This document shows, one piece after another, positions 21,067 through 32,010 of a stretch of 64,000 nt of DNA. A model generated the notes under the pieces. The model saw only the letters and a list, made by a program, of their open reading frames with translations, ran no database searches and was not told the origin of the DNA. The stretch is from an uncultured Prochlorococcus sp. (GTDB taxonomy: Bacteria > Cyanobacteriota > Cyanobacteriia > PCC-6307 > Cyanobiaceae). The translations under genes and the position numbers were made by a program. Position 1 is the stretch's first letter. Every line of letters begins with the position of its first letter. The DNA is taken from contig CACNWD010000002.1 in the NCBI GenBank assembly GCA_902624085.1, forward strand, positions 24,166 through 88,165, given 5' to 3'.

Positions 21067-22230
21067 ATGGAGATAGTTTGTCAACAAAGTGACTTAAATA
21101 TTGCTATTCAATTAGTTAATAAAGCTGTCGCTTCAAGACCTACTCACCCGATATTATCTAATATTTTATTTACGGCTGATGAGGTTACTAATAAAATTAG
21201 TTTGACAGGATTTGATTTGAATCTAGGAATACAAACTTCTTTTGACGCAAATGTTGAAAAAAGTGGTGCTATTACAATTCCTTCAAAAATTTTATCTGAA
21301 ATAGTTTCTAAACTACCCAGTGAATCACCTGTGACCTTAAAAGTCGAAGAAAATACAGAAAATATTTTGCTAAAAAGTGATAGAGGATCTTTTAATTTGA
21401 AAGGTATAGCCTCTGATGATTATCCTAAGTTACCATTTGTTGAAAGTGGTACTTCTCTAGATATAAATCCTGCTGGTTTTTTAAAAGCTTTAAAATTGAC
21501 AATGTTTTCTAGTAGTAATGATGAATCAAAGCAACTACTTACTGGCGTAAATTTTAAATTCAAGGATCAATTCCTTGAATCAGCAGCTACAGATGGACAT
21601 AGGCTATCTGTTGTTTTAACTTCTGAAGGAGAAAATTTTTCTAAATTAGAAATGATTAATAATTTAAATACTAGTGATGATTATTTATCTGTTACGATAC
21701 CGACCAGATCACTAAGAGAAATAGAAAAACTTGTTAACACAAAATTAAAAGAAGACTCTATTAAATTGTTTTATGATAAAGGGCAAGTTGTTTTTATTTC
21801 ATCTAATCAAATAATTACAACGAGAACACTAGAAGGAAATTATCCTAATTACTCACAACTTATTCCTGATACTTTTTCAAAAGTATTTAAATTTGAGAGG
21901 AATTTAATAATTAACTCTTTGGAGCGTATTGCTGTTCTAGCTGATCAACAAAGTAGTGTAGTTAAAATAAATATTAATGATGATAATTTTGCTGCAATAA
22001 GTGCTGATGCTCAAGATATTGGAAATGCGAAAGAATTATTACCTGTTTCTTTTACTTGTGATCAAATAGACATAGCTTTTAATGTGAGATATTTATTAGA
22101 AGGATTGCGAGTTATTTCTTCGGAAAATATTTTATTGAAATGTAACTTACCCACCACACCAGCAGTTTTAGTACCAGATGATAATAGCTCATTCACTTAT
22201 CTAGTTATGCCTGTTCAAGTTAGATCTTAA
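21067..22230 (+). CDS. dnaN: DNA polymerase III sliding clamp, beta subunit
   Basis: The beta clamp tethers the replicative polymerase to DNA. The 387 residues cover three clamp domains. The N-terminus MEIVCQQSDLNIAIQLVNKAV, the ATDGHRLSVV stretch near residue 178 and the C-terminal YLVMPVQVRS are family landmarks. No Shine-Dalgarno precedes the ATG. It follows the likely oriC and is separated from the next gene by one base. Confidence 0.96.
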   Translation: MEIVCQQSDLNIAIQLVNKAVASRPTHPILSNILFTADEVTNKISLTGFDLNLGIQTSFDANVEKSGAITIPSKILSEIVSKLPSESPVTLKVEENTENILLKSDRGSFNLKGIASDDYPKLPFVESGTSLDINPAGFLKALKLTMFSSSNDESKQLLTGVNFKFKDQFLESAATDGHRLSVVLTSEGENFSKLEMINNLNTSDDYLSVTIPTRSLREIEKLVNTKLKEDSIKLFYDKGQVVFISSNQIITTRTLEGNYPNYSQLIPDTFSKVFKFERNLIINSLERIAVLADQQSSVVKININDDNFAAISADAQDIGNAKELLPVSFTCDQIDIAFNVRYLLEGLRVISSENILLKCNLPTTPAVLVPDDNSSFTYLVMPVQVRS

Positions 22231-22231
22231 G

Positions 22232-22957
22232 GTGAAATTACCTCAACAATATCTCTTAAGTGATTTGTTAAGTCATAATGTTCGAAAGAATATGACATTA
22301 TCTTATGGCGTAGGCGAAACTGTATGGATGCATCCTCCTGTTCATAGAATACTGGGTTGGTCGTCAAAACCTTCAAATTTAAATCTAAAAAGGAATGTTT
22401 GGAGATTAAATCAAATAAGACAAATTGTTGATAGTGATATTTTTGTCAAAGGTGAACCAGCAATATCAGATTTGAATACATTGAATAGATTCCCTAATCT
22501 TTTATTCGCAAATTTAATTAATAAGAATGGTGTCAAAATTGGTTCAATTGCCGATTTCATTTTTGATTTTAAAACAGGTAATATTTTAAATTATCTCGTC
22601 TCTAGGTCTAATCCTCGTATCCCTGGATCTAGTCGATGGAAATTAAATATTCAAAGTATTTCCGATCAGCAACCAGGCTTAGTTTTTTGTCGTGAAGAGT
22701 CTCTTGATGATTTTGTTTTGGTAAAATCAAGTATTAAAAATGAATTTTTTAAAAAAGGAAAAAACTTTTTTAATAAATTTGATGATATTAAAAGTATTGC
22801 AACTAACAAGTTAGAAGGCTGGTTAGAAGAGGATGAAGATTATGGCAGAAAGATTTTTTCAGAAGACGATCAATTATTAAATGAAAATAATGACAGTAAT
22901 TCAGATGCTAATAATGCAAATTACTCTAATAATAGAGACAATGATCCTTGGATTTAA
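22232..22957 (+). CDS. PRC-barrel domain protein
   Basis: The region around LFANLINKNGVKIGSIADFIFDFKTGNILNYLVSRS fits a PRC-barrel, a small beta-barrel found in photosynthetic reaction-centre and RNA-processing proteins. The C-terminus is acidic and Asn-rich (DEDYGRK to NNRDNDPWI). The GTG start at 22232 lies one base after the dnaN stop; an ATG at about codon 22 is an alternative. Its place between dnaN and purL is the usual one in Prochlorococcus. The function is unknown. Confidence 0.8.
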   Translation: MKLPQQYLLSDLLSHNVRKNMTLSYGVGETVWMHPPVHRILGWSSKPSNLNLKRNVWRLNQIRQIVDSDIFVKGEPAISDLNTLNRFPNLLFANLINKNGVKIGSIADFIFDFKTGNILNYLVSRSNPRIPGSSRWKLNIQSISDQQPGLVFCREESLDDFVLVKSSIKNEFFKKGKNFFNKFDDIKSIATNKLEGWLEEDEDYGRKIFSEDDQLLNENNDSNSDANNANYSNNRDNDPWI

Positions 22958-22960
22958 ATA

Positions 22961-25303
22961 ATGGTAAATTCTTCAAACATGAATTCATATGATGTATCAC
23001 AGGCGCTAAAAACTGAAAATTTAACAAATAATGATTATCAAGAAATTTGTGCAAGATTAGAAAGAGAACCAAATAGAACTGAACTTGGAATGTTTGGTGT
23101 GATGTGGTCTGAGCATTGTTGTTATAGAAATTCAAAACCTTTACTCGCTAAGTTTCCGGTTAAAGGTGAGTTTGTTCTTATTGGCCCAGGTGAAAATGCA
23201 GGAGTTATCGATGTTGGTCGTAATCAAAAATTAGTTTTTAAAATTGAAAGTCATAATCATCCTTCTGCTATAGAACCTTTTCAAGGTGCAGCAACTGGTG
23301 TTGGAGGCATTTTAAGAGATATATTTACGATGGGTGCTAGACCTATAGCAGTTTTGAATTCTTTAAGATTTGGAAAAATTGATAAGCCATCTAATTTATC
23401 TTTATTAAAAGGAGTTGTTTCAGGAATCTCTCATTATGGTAATTGTGTTGGAGTTCCTACCGTTGGTGGTGAAATAAATTTTGATGAAAGTTATTCGGGT
23501 AATCCTTTGGTTAATGTAATGGCTTTAGGCTTATTAGAAACAGATGAAATCGTATGTTCAGGAGCAAAACATATTGGTGCCCCTGTATTATATGTGGGAA
23601 ATACAACAGGAAGAGATGGTGTTGGAGGAGCTAGTTTTGCTAGTTCTGAATTAACATCCTCTTCGTTAGATGATAGACCCGCTGTTCAAGTAGGTGATCC
23701 TTTTTTAGAAAAAAGTTTAATTGAGGCATGTTTAAGTGCTTTTAAAACTGGGGATGTTATAGCTGCTCAAGATATGGGGGCTGCTGGCATTACTTGTAGT
23801 AGCGCAGAAATGGCTGCTAATGGAGGTTTAGGTATTAGTGTTGATTTAGATTTAGTGCCATCAAGAGAACAAAATATGACTGCTTATCAATATTTACTTT
23901 CTGAATCGCAAGAAAGAATGTTGTTAGTAGTTAAAGAGGATAAGCTTAATACTCTTGTTAATGAATTTCATAAATGGGGTTTATATGCTTGTGTGATTGG
24001 AAAAGTTATAAAAGATAAGGAGGTTATAATTTCTCATAAAAAGCAAGTTGTCGCTAAAATTCCAACAACAGCTTTATCTGATAAAACCCCTGTTAATTAT
24101 CATAAAGTTTTAAATGAGACGCCTAACTATTTATTAAATAAGTGGAAGTGGAGTGAAAATGAATTACCTAAAGAGAAGACAAATATAATATATTCATTAA
24201 AGTTTAAAAAAGAATTTTCTTGGTCCGAAGTTATTTTACTTTTGTTATCTAATCCTTCAATAGCTTCAAAAAAATGGGTTTTTCAACAATATGATTATCA
24301 AGTTCAGCTTAATACTATATTTAAACCGGGACAGTCTGATGCCGCCGTTATAAGATTAAGAGATCAAAATGATAAGACAAATAAGATAAATCATGAATAT
24401 TCTGGAATAGCTGCATCAGTTGATTGCAATAATAGATGGGTTTCTTTGGACCCGTTAAGAGGTAGTATTGCTGCAGTTGCTGAATCAGCAAGAAATGTAA
24501 GTTGTGTAGGTGCTTTGCCAGTAGCAATTACAAATAATTTAAATTTTGCATCTCCTCAGACAGAAATAGGCTATTGGCAGTTATATAATTCTTGCGAAGG
24601 TATTTCGATTGCATGCGAAGCCTTAGAAACTCCAGTAACCGGTGGAAATGTTTCTTTATATAATGAATCTATAGATGATGAAGGCAATAAAAAACCAATT
24701 CAACCGACACCAGTTATTGGAATGGTTGGTGTCTTAGATAATGTAAAACAAGCAGTTTCATCAGGATGGAAAAATATTAATGATGAGATATGGATTGTTG
24801 GATCAAAAGATTCAGGTTTAACTTTAGGAGCGACTTCTTATCTAGAGTATTTCCATGGACAAGTGACAGGCAGGCCTCCTAGTTTAAATTTAATAGATGA
24901 AAAATTATGTCAGTTGTTTATCAGAAATGGAATTTTAAATAATCTAATCATATCTAGTCATGATATTAGTGATGGTGGTTTAGCCATTGCATTAGCAGAA
25001 GCATGTATTTTGTCAGATAAAGGTGCTTCAATAAATCTCACAGCAGATGATAGAAAAGATAGTCTTCTTTTTAGTGAAGGTGGATCAAGAATTATTTTTT
25101 CAATATCACATATGAAAAAAAATGAATGGCTTAAATTTGTTTCTGAAGAAAGTAAAAACTTTACTGATAGTATTTACGTAACAAAAATTGGAACTGTGTT
25201 ACAAGACACATTAAAAATAAAAATATCAGACAATATTATTTGTGATTTAAAAATTAGCACACTAGCTGATAAATTTAATAATGGTCTATCAAATAATTTT
25301 TAA
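22961..25303 (+). CDS. purL: Phosphoribosylformylglycinamidine synthase subunit II
   Basis: PurL makes FGAM from FGAR in purine synthesis together with PurS and PurQ, which are not in this window. The 780-residue length fits the small, multi-subunit PurL. Family landmarks include SEHCCYRNSKPLL, FKIESHNHPSAIEPFQGAATGVGG, QDMGAAGITCSSAEMA and the C-terminal SSHDISDGGLAIALAE. An in-frame ATG at 22979 is an alternative start. purF follows 40 bases later on the same strand. Confidence 0.96.
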   Translation: MVNSSNMNSYDVSQALKTENLTNNDYQEICARLEREPNRTELGMFGVMWSEHCCYRNSKPLLAKFPVKGEFVLIGPGENAGVIDVGRNQKLVFKIESHNHPSAIEPFQGAATGVGGILRDIFTMGARPIAVLNSLRFGKIDKPSNLSLLKGVVSGISHYGNCVGVPTVGGEINFDESYSGNPLVNVMALGLLETDEIVCSGAKHIGAPVLYVGNTTGRDGVGGASFASSELTSSSLDDRPAVQVGDPFLEKSLIEACLSAFKTGDVIAAQDMGAAGITCSSAEMAANGGLGISVDLDLVPSREQNMTAYQYLLSESQERMLLVVKEDKLNTLVNEFHKWGLYACVIGKVIKDKEVIISHKKQVVAKIPTTALSDKTPVNYHKVLNETPNYLLNKWKWSENELPKEKTNIIYSLKFKKEFSWSEVILLLLSNPSIASKKWVFQQYDYQVQLNTIFKPGQSDAAVIRLRDQNDKTNKINHEYSGIAASVDCNNRWVSLDPLRGSIAAVAESARNVSCVGALPVAITNNLNFASPQTEIGYWQLYNSCEGISIACEALETPVTGGNVSLYNESIDDEGNKKPIQPTPVIGMVGVLDNVKQAVSSGWKNINDEIWIVGSKDSGLTLGATSYLEYFHGQVTGRPPSLNLIDEKLCQLFIRNGILNNLIISSHDISDGGLAIALAEACILSDKGASINLTADDRKDSLLFSEGGSRIIFSISHMKKNEWLKFVSEESKNFTDSIYVTKIGTVLQDTLKIKISDNIICDLKISTLADKFNNGLSNNF

Positions 25304-25343
25304 TAATGAATGAAATTTATAAATTTAAATTAAAAAATTAATT

Positions 25344-26801
25344 ATGTGTGGAATTGTAGGGATCGTTTCTTCAGAAGATGTAAATCAACAAATATATGAC
25401 AGTCTTTTACTTCTTCAGCACAGAGGTCAAGATTCAACTGGAATTGCTACCATGGACAGTTCTATGTTTCATATTTATAAAGCAAAAGGTCAAGTTAGTA
25501 CTGCTTATAGAACAAGAGATATGAGAAATCTTATTGGTAAAATTGGATTAGGGCATGTGAGATATGCTACAAAAGGTTCTGCTGAAAGTATTGAGGAAGC
25601 TCAACCATTTTATGTAAATGCACCTTACGGAATAGTTTTAATTCATAATGGAAATCTTACTAATACTAGAGAATTAGAAAAACAATTATTTAATGTCGAT
25701 AGACGTCATACAAATTCATCTAGCGATACAGAAATGTTATTAAATGTTTTAGCTACTGAATTGCAATCTCAAGTGCAAAATCAAGAATTAGACCCTAATC
25801 ATATTTTTAAAGCAGTCCGGTCTTTACATAAAAGAATTCAAGGATCATATGCTGCAATTTCATTGATTTCTGGGCATGGAATATTAGCATTTAGAGATCC
25901 TTTTGGTATAAGACCTTTGGTAATTGGCAAAAGAGTATCTGTAGAAAATAAAGAGGAATGGATGATCGCAAGTGAATCTTTGGTTTTAGAAAATAATGAC
26001 TATAAAATTGAAAGAGATGTTAAACCTGGTGAAGCTATTTTTATAAGTGATCAAGGAGAGTTTTTTTCGCAGCAATGTTCAGAAAATCCTAAATTATTTC
26101 CTTGTTCGTTCGAGTATGTTTATTTAGCTAGACCAGATTCAATAATGAATGGCATCTCTGTGTATAAAGCGAGATTAAAGATGGGTGATTTTTTAGCAGA
26201 AACAATTAAAAAAACAATAAAAAGTGGTGATGTCGATGTTGTGATGCCGATTCCTGATTCCTCTAGGCCTGCAGCCATGCAAGTTGCTCGTCAACTAGCA
26301 ATCGAATATAGGGAGGGTTTCTTCAAAAATAGATATGTAGGAAGAACGTTCATTATGCCTGGGCAACAAAAAAGAAAGAAATCAGTTAGGCAAAAACTTA
26401 ATGCAATGAGCACAGAGTTTAAAAATAAAAATGTATTAATAGTAGATGATTCAATTGTTAGAGGTACTACTTCTAAAGAAATTGTTCAAATGGCAAAAGA
26501 TGCGGGGGCAAATAAAGTATTTTTCACCTCTGCAGCACCACCAGTTCGTTATCCTCATGTTTATGGGATTAATATGCCAACTCGTGGTGAATTAATAGCT
26601 CATAATAGATCGATAAGTCAAATAGCTGAAAAATTAGAAATTGATAATTTAGTTTATCAAAATGTAGAAAATTTAAAAAAATCAATTATTGAAGGTTCTT
26701 TAATTAAAGATTTGGATATGTGTTGCTTTACTGGATCTTATGTAACGGGGAATATTAATGAAGAGTATTTAGATTGGCTAGAAGTGGAGTATAGATCTTA
26801 A
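25344..26801 (+). CDS. purF: Amidophosphoribosyltransferase
   Basis: PurF catalyses the first committed step of purine synthesis, making phosphoribosylamine from PRPP and glutamine. The N-terminus MCGIVGIVS gives the Ntn nucleophile Cys2 directly after the initiator Met, with no long propeptide. The PRPP loop is [14 protein letters not shown]. The [10 protein letters not shown] stretch near the end resembles the Fe-S cysteine region of Bacillus-type enzymes. Length is 485 residues. The 3' end overlaps the next, convergent gene by four bases. Confidence 0.96.
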   Translation: MCGIVGIVSSEDVNQQIYDSLLLLQHRGQDSTGIATMDSSMFHIYKAKGQVSTAYRTRDMRNLIGKIGLGHVRYATKGSAESIEEAQPFYVNAPYGIVLIHNGNLTNTRELEKQLFNVDRRHTNSSSDTEMLLNVLATELQSQVQNQELDPNHIFKAVRSLHKRIQGSYAAISLISGHGILAFRDPFGIRPLVIGKRVSVENKEEWMIASESLVLENNDYKIERDVKPGEAIFISDQGEFFSQQCSENPKLFPCSFEYVYLARPDSIMNGISVYKARLKMGDFLAETIKKTIKSGDVDVVMPIPDSSRPAAMQVARQLAIEYREGFFKNRYVGRTFIMPGQQKRKKSVRQKLNAMSTEFKNKNVLIVDDSIVRGTTSKEIVQMAKDAGANKVFFTSAAPPVRYPHVYGINMPTRGELIAHNRSISQIAEKLEIDNLVYQNVENLKKSIIEGSLIKDLDMCCFTGSYVTGNINEEYLDWLEVEYRS

Positions 26802-29236
26802 TCAATTAGGTAATTTGAAAAATAAACGTTATTAATATACTCATCATTATCAAAATCTAAAAAATCAATTTGAAATTTTTTAGTATTTATATTTATTTTT
26901 GAAAAATTAATTTTTGCAGATCTTTCCTTATTTGTTACAATTTCACAGTATTTATTATCCGTAATTATCCCTAAAAAAGTATTATTTTTAATTTGTAATT
27001 TTTTATCTATGAAACCTAATTTTGAATTGCAAGAATTGTATATTTCACTTTCATTAAGTCTAAAAAAGATTCCTTTTTTTGTAATTATTATAATTTGATC
27101 GTCAGTTTTGCATTCACAGCAGGATATTATTTCTTCACGCGGAAAAAGTTTATTTAAAATGGTTCCTTGAGCTTGTTTAGATACGGGAACAATATATTTA
27201 TTGTCAAGTTTATATTTAAATATTCTTCCAATTGATGTAAGTATAATTAATATCATATTTTGTTTTGATATGAATGAATTTATGATTTTATTTTCTTTAT
27301 TTGTCTTTATAACAGAGAAAGCTCTATTTGTTTTAATCATTTCACTGTCATATAAAACTTTTTTAAATCTTCCATCTTTACAAAGAATACATAAATAATT
27401 ATCTGTATTACTATCAAAATTATGAAAATTAATTATTTCGTATGGATTAATATTGCTTAATAATTTACTATCTAATTTATAATCAGAATTTAGATATTTT
27501 TTCCAGTCAATATTAATAACTTTTCCAGAATATGTTAATGCACATAGATTCAAATTATTATTCATATTACATATGAATTGATATATATTCTTTTTATTAA
27601 TTAATTTATTATCATTTTCAATTAATTTTTTGTAATTATTAACTAATAAATTTTTTACATTAAATTTATTATCAATTGAAATTTTTGTTTTATTATTAAT
27701 CAATTCATCAAGTATTTGTTTATTAATAATTTTATTTTCTTTATCTAGATTAATATTTTTAATTATTTTTGTAGATCTTTTAGTATTATACTTATCCTTT
27801 AATCTTAATAATTCATCTTCTAAAATATTTAATAATACTGTTCTTTGATTTAATACATTATCAAGTGATTCTTTTTTATCTTTTAAATCTATAATATTTT
27901 GATCAATTTGAATCCTTTCTAGGTTAGTTAATTTTTTTATAGGCATACTTAGAACTGCATTGCTTTGTTTACTTGTTAATTTAAGATTTTTTTCTAATAA
28001 AGATTTTGCTTCAATAGTATTTTCAGAACTTTGAACTATTTCAATAATTTTCTTTATATTTTTAACTGCCAAAGCAAAACCTTGTAATATTTCTAACTTC
28101 TCTTTTGTTAACTCTAAAAAATGTTTTGTTCTTTTTAAAACAGTTAATTCTCTGAATTCTAAAAATTGTTTTAAATATTCTTTTAAAGAGAGTTGAACTG
28201 GTTTTCCATTGACTAAGGCTAAAAATATAGCTCCAAAATTAGTTTGTAATGATGTTTTTTTGTATAGGTCAGATATAACTAAATCGATATTTATGTTTTT
28301 TTTGATTTCTATTATTATTCTCATGCCGTCTCTATCACTTTCGTCGCGGATATCAGAAATACCATTTATTTTTCCAGTGTTTACTAGATCAGCTAACTTT
28401 TCAATCCAAGCTGCTTTGTTGATCTGGTAAGGAAGTTCGGTAACAACAAGGGCATTTCTCTTATGCCGACCTTTTCCATTATTAATTTCTTCCTGATGTA
28501 CAACTCCTCTAAGGGTTAGTGATCCTCTTCCGGTTCTGTATATATTCTCGATATTGTCTGAATAAATTAATTCTCCTCCTGTCGGGAAATCTGGGCCTTT
28601 AACTATTGAAATTAACTTCGAGTCGTTAATTTCAGGATTTTTAATAAGTTGTACTAATGCATCTATAATTTCTCCTAAGTTATGAGGCGGAATATTTGTC
28701 GCCATTCCTACTGCAATTCCAGAAGACCCGTTTAGTAACAAAAAAGGTAATTGAGCGGGCAGAACATCAGGCTCCTTTTGTGAACCATCAAAATTATCAG
28801 AGTAAGTAACTGTTTCTGATTCAATTTCTTTTAGCAATGCTTCATTTGCTATAGGAGCTAGTCTTGTTTCCGTATATCTCATAGCAGCAGGTGGGTCATC
28901 ATCTACTGATCCGAAATTTCCATGGCCATGAAGAGTTGGGTATTTCGTTGAGAAACTTTGTACTAATCTAACTAAAGCATCATATACTGCTTGATCTCCA
29001 TGTGGATGGTATTTGCCTAAAACATCTCCAACAACTCTTGCGCATTTTCTGAAAGGCCTGTCAGGCGTTAAGCCGAGCTCATGCATAGCGAAAAGAATTC
29101 TTCTCTGTACTGGCTTGAGGCCGTCTCTTGCGTCTGGTAGAGCCCTGCCTACTATTACACTCATTGCATATTCTAGATATGAGCGTTGCATCTCATGATG
29201 CAGAGATATAGAGATGAATTTTTCCTTAGCCATCAA
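26798..29236 (-). CDS. Type IIA topoisomerase subunit A (GyrA/ParC-like)
   Basis: This is the DNA-cleaving subunit of a type IIA topoisomerase. The N-terminal region shows [33 protein letters not shown] and the active-site Tyr121 in [11 protein letters not shown]. The 812 residues include a coiled coil with [13 protein letters not shown] and a divergent C-terminal pinwheel rich in Asn, Ile and Lys. Only [12 protein letters not shown] is seen where the GyrA box (QRRGGKG-type) would lie, so it resembles ParC or a non-supercoiling paralog. A second Met follows the first, so the start may be at 29233. Confidence 0.88.
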   Translation of the reverse strand: MMAKEKFISISLHHEMQRSYLEYAMSVIVGRALPDARDGLKPVQRRILFAMHELGLTPDRPFRKCARVVGDVLGKYHPHGDQAVYDALVRLVQSFSTKYPTLHGHGNFGSVDDDPPAAMRYTETRLAPIANEALLKEIESETVTYSDNFDGSQKEPDVLPAQLPFLLLNGSSGIAVGMATNIPPHNLGEIIDALVQLIKNPEINDSKLISIVKGPDFPTGGELIYSDNIENIYRTGRGSLTLRGVVHQEEINNGKGRHKRNALVVTELPYQINKAAWIEKLADLVNTGKINGISDIRDESDRDGMRIIIEIKKNINIDLVISDLYKKTSLQTNFGAIFLALVNGKPVQLSLKEYLKQFLEFRELTVLKRTKHFLELTKEKLEILQGFALAVKNIKKIIEIVQSSENTIEAKSLLEKNLKLTSKQSNAVLSMPIKKLTNLERIQIDQNIIDLKDKKESLDNVLNQRTVLLNILEDELLRLKDKYNTKRSTKIIKNINLDKENKIINKQILDELINNKTKISIDNKFNVKNLLVNNYKKLIENDNKLINKKNIYQFICNMNNNLNLCALTYSGKVINIDWKKYLNSDYKLDSKLLSNINPYEIINFHNFDSNTDNYLCILCKDGRFKKVLYDSEMIKTNRAFSVIKTNKENKIINSFISKQNMILIILTSIGRIFKYKLDNKYIVPVSKQAQGTILNKLFPREEIISCCECKTDDQIIIITKKGIFFRLNESEIYNSCNSKLGFIDKKLQIKNNTFLGIITDNKYCEIVTNKERSAKINFSKININTKKFQIDFLDFDNDEYINNVYFSNYLID

Positions 29237-29319
29237 TTAGGAAAATTGAGTAATTCTGAAAATAACTAAGCTTAGATTAGTAGGAAAAAAAATATTTTCC
29301 AGTAGAAATGTTAATAAAG

Positions 29320-30180
29320 CTAATTTTTATATAAATTTGCAATAGAAATATCTTTCGTCAATTCTTCTAATTTAAAAAGTTCTTCAGTTGCTTTTTGTAG
29401 CTTTTCTCCCCAAAGTTGCTCTTCTCTAAATTTAAAAGAAACATAATTTGGGTTTTTTTGTAAAGCTTCTCTTACAAGTAATATAGACTTTTTTTTATTT
29501 GAATCTTTTAATGATACACCCAGAGCGAGTAATGATTCAGCATTTTTTTTAATTTCTATCGCTTTTGTAAAATTATTAATAGCCAAAAGAATTTCGTCCT
29601 GCTCAAAATATATCAAACCTTTGTTATTAATCGCCTGCCAAAAATTTGCTTTGATCTCAATAATTTCATTGTATTTTGATAAAGCTTTTTTATAATTTTT
29701 CTCCATTAAAAATATATTTCCATATTGAAAGAGAGCGTTTGTGTTTTTCGGTTGTATTTCTAAACCTTGTTTTAATGATTTTTTTGCTTTTTGCTTTTTG
29801 TTTTGATTTAAATATATTGATCCTTCAGCAAAATATAATTCACTGACAAGAGGATTGATTAATTTACCTTTTTCAATTGATGAAAGAGCATCATCAAAAA
29901 GTTTATTATTTATTTGAGCTTCTGCTAAAAGAGCCCAAAGATTTACATCTTCTGGATTTAGTGAGATTGCTAATTTAGCCAATGCTAATCCTTCCTTTAA
30001 TTGCCCAAAGTATAAAAGTTGATATGCATTTTTTCCTATTTCTGATCCCTTTAATTTTAAAAATTTTTTAGAAGGTAAATAATAATAAGGTATAAAAGCA
30101 TTTGTTTTTTTTACTTGAAAAATATTTATTCCAATTAAATGAAAAAAAATTATTTTGAATATTAAAAGTTTTTTAAACAT
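29320..30180 (-). CDS. TPR-repeat protein, exported or membrane-anchored
   Basis: The 286-residue protein begins with a hydrophobic segment (about residues 4-20) that could be a signal peptide or anchor. At least five tetratricopeptide repeats follow, for example LAKLAISLNPEDVNLWALLAEAQI, ALSSIEKGKLINPLVSELYFAEG and ALSKYNEIIEIKANFWQAINNKG. TPRs mediate protein contacts; the partner is unknown. It lies six bases downstream of queG on the same strand. Confidence 0.85.
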   Translation of the reverse strand: MFKKLLIFKIIFFHLIGINIFQVKKTNAFIPYYYLPSKKFLKLKGSEIGKNAYQLLYFGQLKEGLALAKLAISLNPEDVNLWALLAEAQINNKLFDDALSSIEKGKLINPLVSELYFAEGSIYLNQNKKQKAKKSLKQGLEIQPKNTNALFQYGNIFLMEKNYKKALSKYNEIIEIKANFWQAINNKGLIYFEQDEILLAINNFTKAIEIKKNAESLLALGVSLKDSNKKKSILLVREALQKNPNYVSFKFREEQLWGEKLQKATEELFKLEELTKDISIANLYKN

Positions 30181-30186
30181 ACTAGA

Positions 30187-31116
30187 TCACTGGTTATGAA
30201 TAGAAGCTCTTATATTTCGTCTCCACATCCATGGCTTGATTCTTTTAAGTGTAGTTCCTTGCAACTTTTCAGACCATTCATGATCTTTCCATTTTAATGC
30301 ATCTAAATTGAGTTCTTGCATCCATTGTTTTGGATTTGCCTCAATGGTTTTATTCGTTGGGGTAGATTTATTCCATGGACAAATATCTTGGCAAATATCA
30401 CAACCTGCAATCCAGCCGCTAAGATTGTTTTCAATATTAGAAGGTAAATTTAAATCTCTATTTTCTATAGTGTGGTATGCAATGCATAGTTGAGAATTAA
30501 TAACAAATGGTTCAGTAATTGCTTTAGTAGGGCATTTATCTATACATTTTTCACATTGTCCGCATTGAGGTTTTGCAGGTTTATCCGCTTCAAATTTTGT
30601 ATTAAAAATCATAAAGCCTAAAGAAATCCAAGACCCATATTTCTTATTTATTAAATTACTATTTTTGCCAATCCATCCTAATCCTGATTCTTCTGCCCAT
30701 GCTTTTTCTAATAATGGAGAGCTGTCAACACAAATTTTCCATTTGCATGTAGGTAATTCAGAATTAATCCAATTACCAATATTTTTTAATCTCTTATTTA
30801 TTAATTTATGATAATCATCGCCTTGGCCAAATTTGGCAATTTTAAGATTATTTCCTTTAATACTTTTTTCACTCAAATAGTTGTATCCAACAGCTAAAAC
30901 ACTTTTTGCATCCTCAAGAAGTAAATTTATATTTTTTCTTTTTTCAGCTTCCATCCATTTCATCTCGCTATGGAAATTATTTTCTAACCATCTATCTAAA
31001 GCTTTAGTTCTTAAATTTATTCTAGAACTACCTGGAATACTAGCAATTCCTGCAATTGAAAAGCCTTCATCTATCGCTTTTTGTTTCAGTCTTTTACTTA
31101 TTTCTTTCGTGTTCAT
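30187..31116 (-). CDS. queG: Epoxyqueuosine reductase
   Basis: QueG performs the last step of queuosine synthesis in tRNA, reducing epoxyqueuosine with cobalamin and two 4Fe-4S clusters. Cluster cysteines are seen in CGQCEKCIDKCP and CDICQDICPWN. The DSSPLLEKAWAEESGLGWIGKN stretch is the family's active-site region. The 309 residues lack the C-terminal HEAT-like extension of longer QueG proteins. It is probably cotranscribed with the TPR gene. Confidence 0.93.
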   Translation of the reverse strand: MNTKEISKRLKQKAIDEGFSIAGIASIPGSSRINLRTKALDRWLENNFHSEMKWMEAEKRKNINLLLEDAKSVLAVGYNYLSEKSIKGNNLKIAKFGQGDDYHKLINKRLKNIGNWINSELPTCKWKICVDSSPLLEKAWAEESGLGWIGKNSNLINKKYGSWISLGFMIFNTKFEADKPAKPQCGQCEKCIDKCPTKAITEPFVINSQLCIAYHTIENRDLNLPSNIENNLSGWIAGCDICQDICPWNKSTPTNKTIEANPKQWMQELNLDALKWKDHEWSEKLQGTTLKRIKPWMWRRNIRASIHNQ

Positions 31117-31268
31117 TATTTGAATAATGGAGCCGCAATTTTCAGATTTTTTTTATTATTTGATAATTACCTCATAAATTTTATGGAAATTATCAAATAA
31201 ATACTTTAAATAATTAGTTAACTTGTTAATTTACTTGTAAAGTATAATCATATTATACGAATTTTATT

Positions 31269-32003
31269 TTGGTTCAATCTACTCCTAAACAAGATTCGAA
31301 CTTGGCTTCTAGGCTTCAACAGGATCTTAAAAATGATCTTATTGCTGGATTGTTGGTTGTTATACCTTTAGCAACAACTATCTGGTTATCATCTGTTGTC
31401 AGTAAATTTGTTTTAACTTTAGTTACATCTATACCAAAACAACTTAATCCATTTATTACATTAAATCCCCTTTTGCAAGATTTAATAAATTTAAGTTTAG
31501 GTTTAACTGTTCCGCTTTTAGCAATATTGTTAATAGGTTTAATGGCAAGAAATTTTGTAGGAAGATGGTTATTAGAGTTTGGAGAGGGCACTTTATCAAA
31601 AATACCGGTAGCAGGTTCAGTATATAAGACTTTAAAACAATTATTAGAAACGTTTTTAAGAGATAATTCAAAAAGGTTCAGAAGAGTTGTATTAGTTGAG
31701 TATCCTAGGGAGGGATTATTTAGTGTTGGATTTGTTACTGGAGTAGTCGGACCCTCTCTTCAACCAGAATTAGAACAAAAATTGTTGAGTGTTTTTATAC
31801 CTACAGCTCCAAATCCTACGACTGGTTGGTATACATTAGTTCCTGAAACATCTGTAAAAGATTTGAACATTTCTGTAGAGGATGCATTTAGAACAATTAT
31901 TTCAGCCGGCATAGTAAATCCTGACGAAAAGAATAGTTCTAGTAATCCAACTTTTTCTAAATTATTTTCTCAATTTAGAGCAGCCACTAATACCTCTAAT
32001 TAA
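31269..32003 (+). CDS. DUF502 membrane protein
   Basis: The 244 residues match the DUF502 family of unknown function. There are two transmembrane segments (about 25-50 and 70-95), followed by the conserved GRWLLEFGEGTLSKIPVAGSVY and VGFVTGV stretches. The start is TTG at 31269; the next in-frame ATG falls inside the second membrane segment, so TTG initiation is required. No Shine-Dalgarno is visible. Plant and bacterial relatives have been linked to membrane stress responses, but nothing here shows that. nusB follows eight bases later. Confidence 0.85.
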   Translation: MVQSTPKQDSNLASRLQQDLKNDLIAGLLVVIPLATTIWLSSVVSKFVLTLVTSIPKQLNPFITLNPLLQDLINLSLGLTVPLLAILLIGLMARNFVGRWLLEFGEGTLSKIPVAGSVYKTLKQLLETFLRDNSKRFRRVVLVEYPREGLFSVGFVTGVVGPSLQPELEQKLLSVFIPTAPNPTTGWYTLVPETSVKDLNISVEDAFRTIISAGIVNPDEKNSSSNPTFSKLFSQFRAATNTSN

Positions 32004-32010
32004 CAAATTT

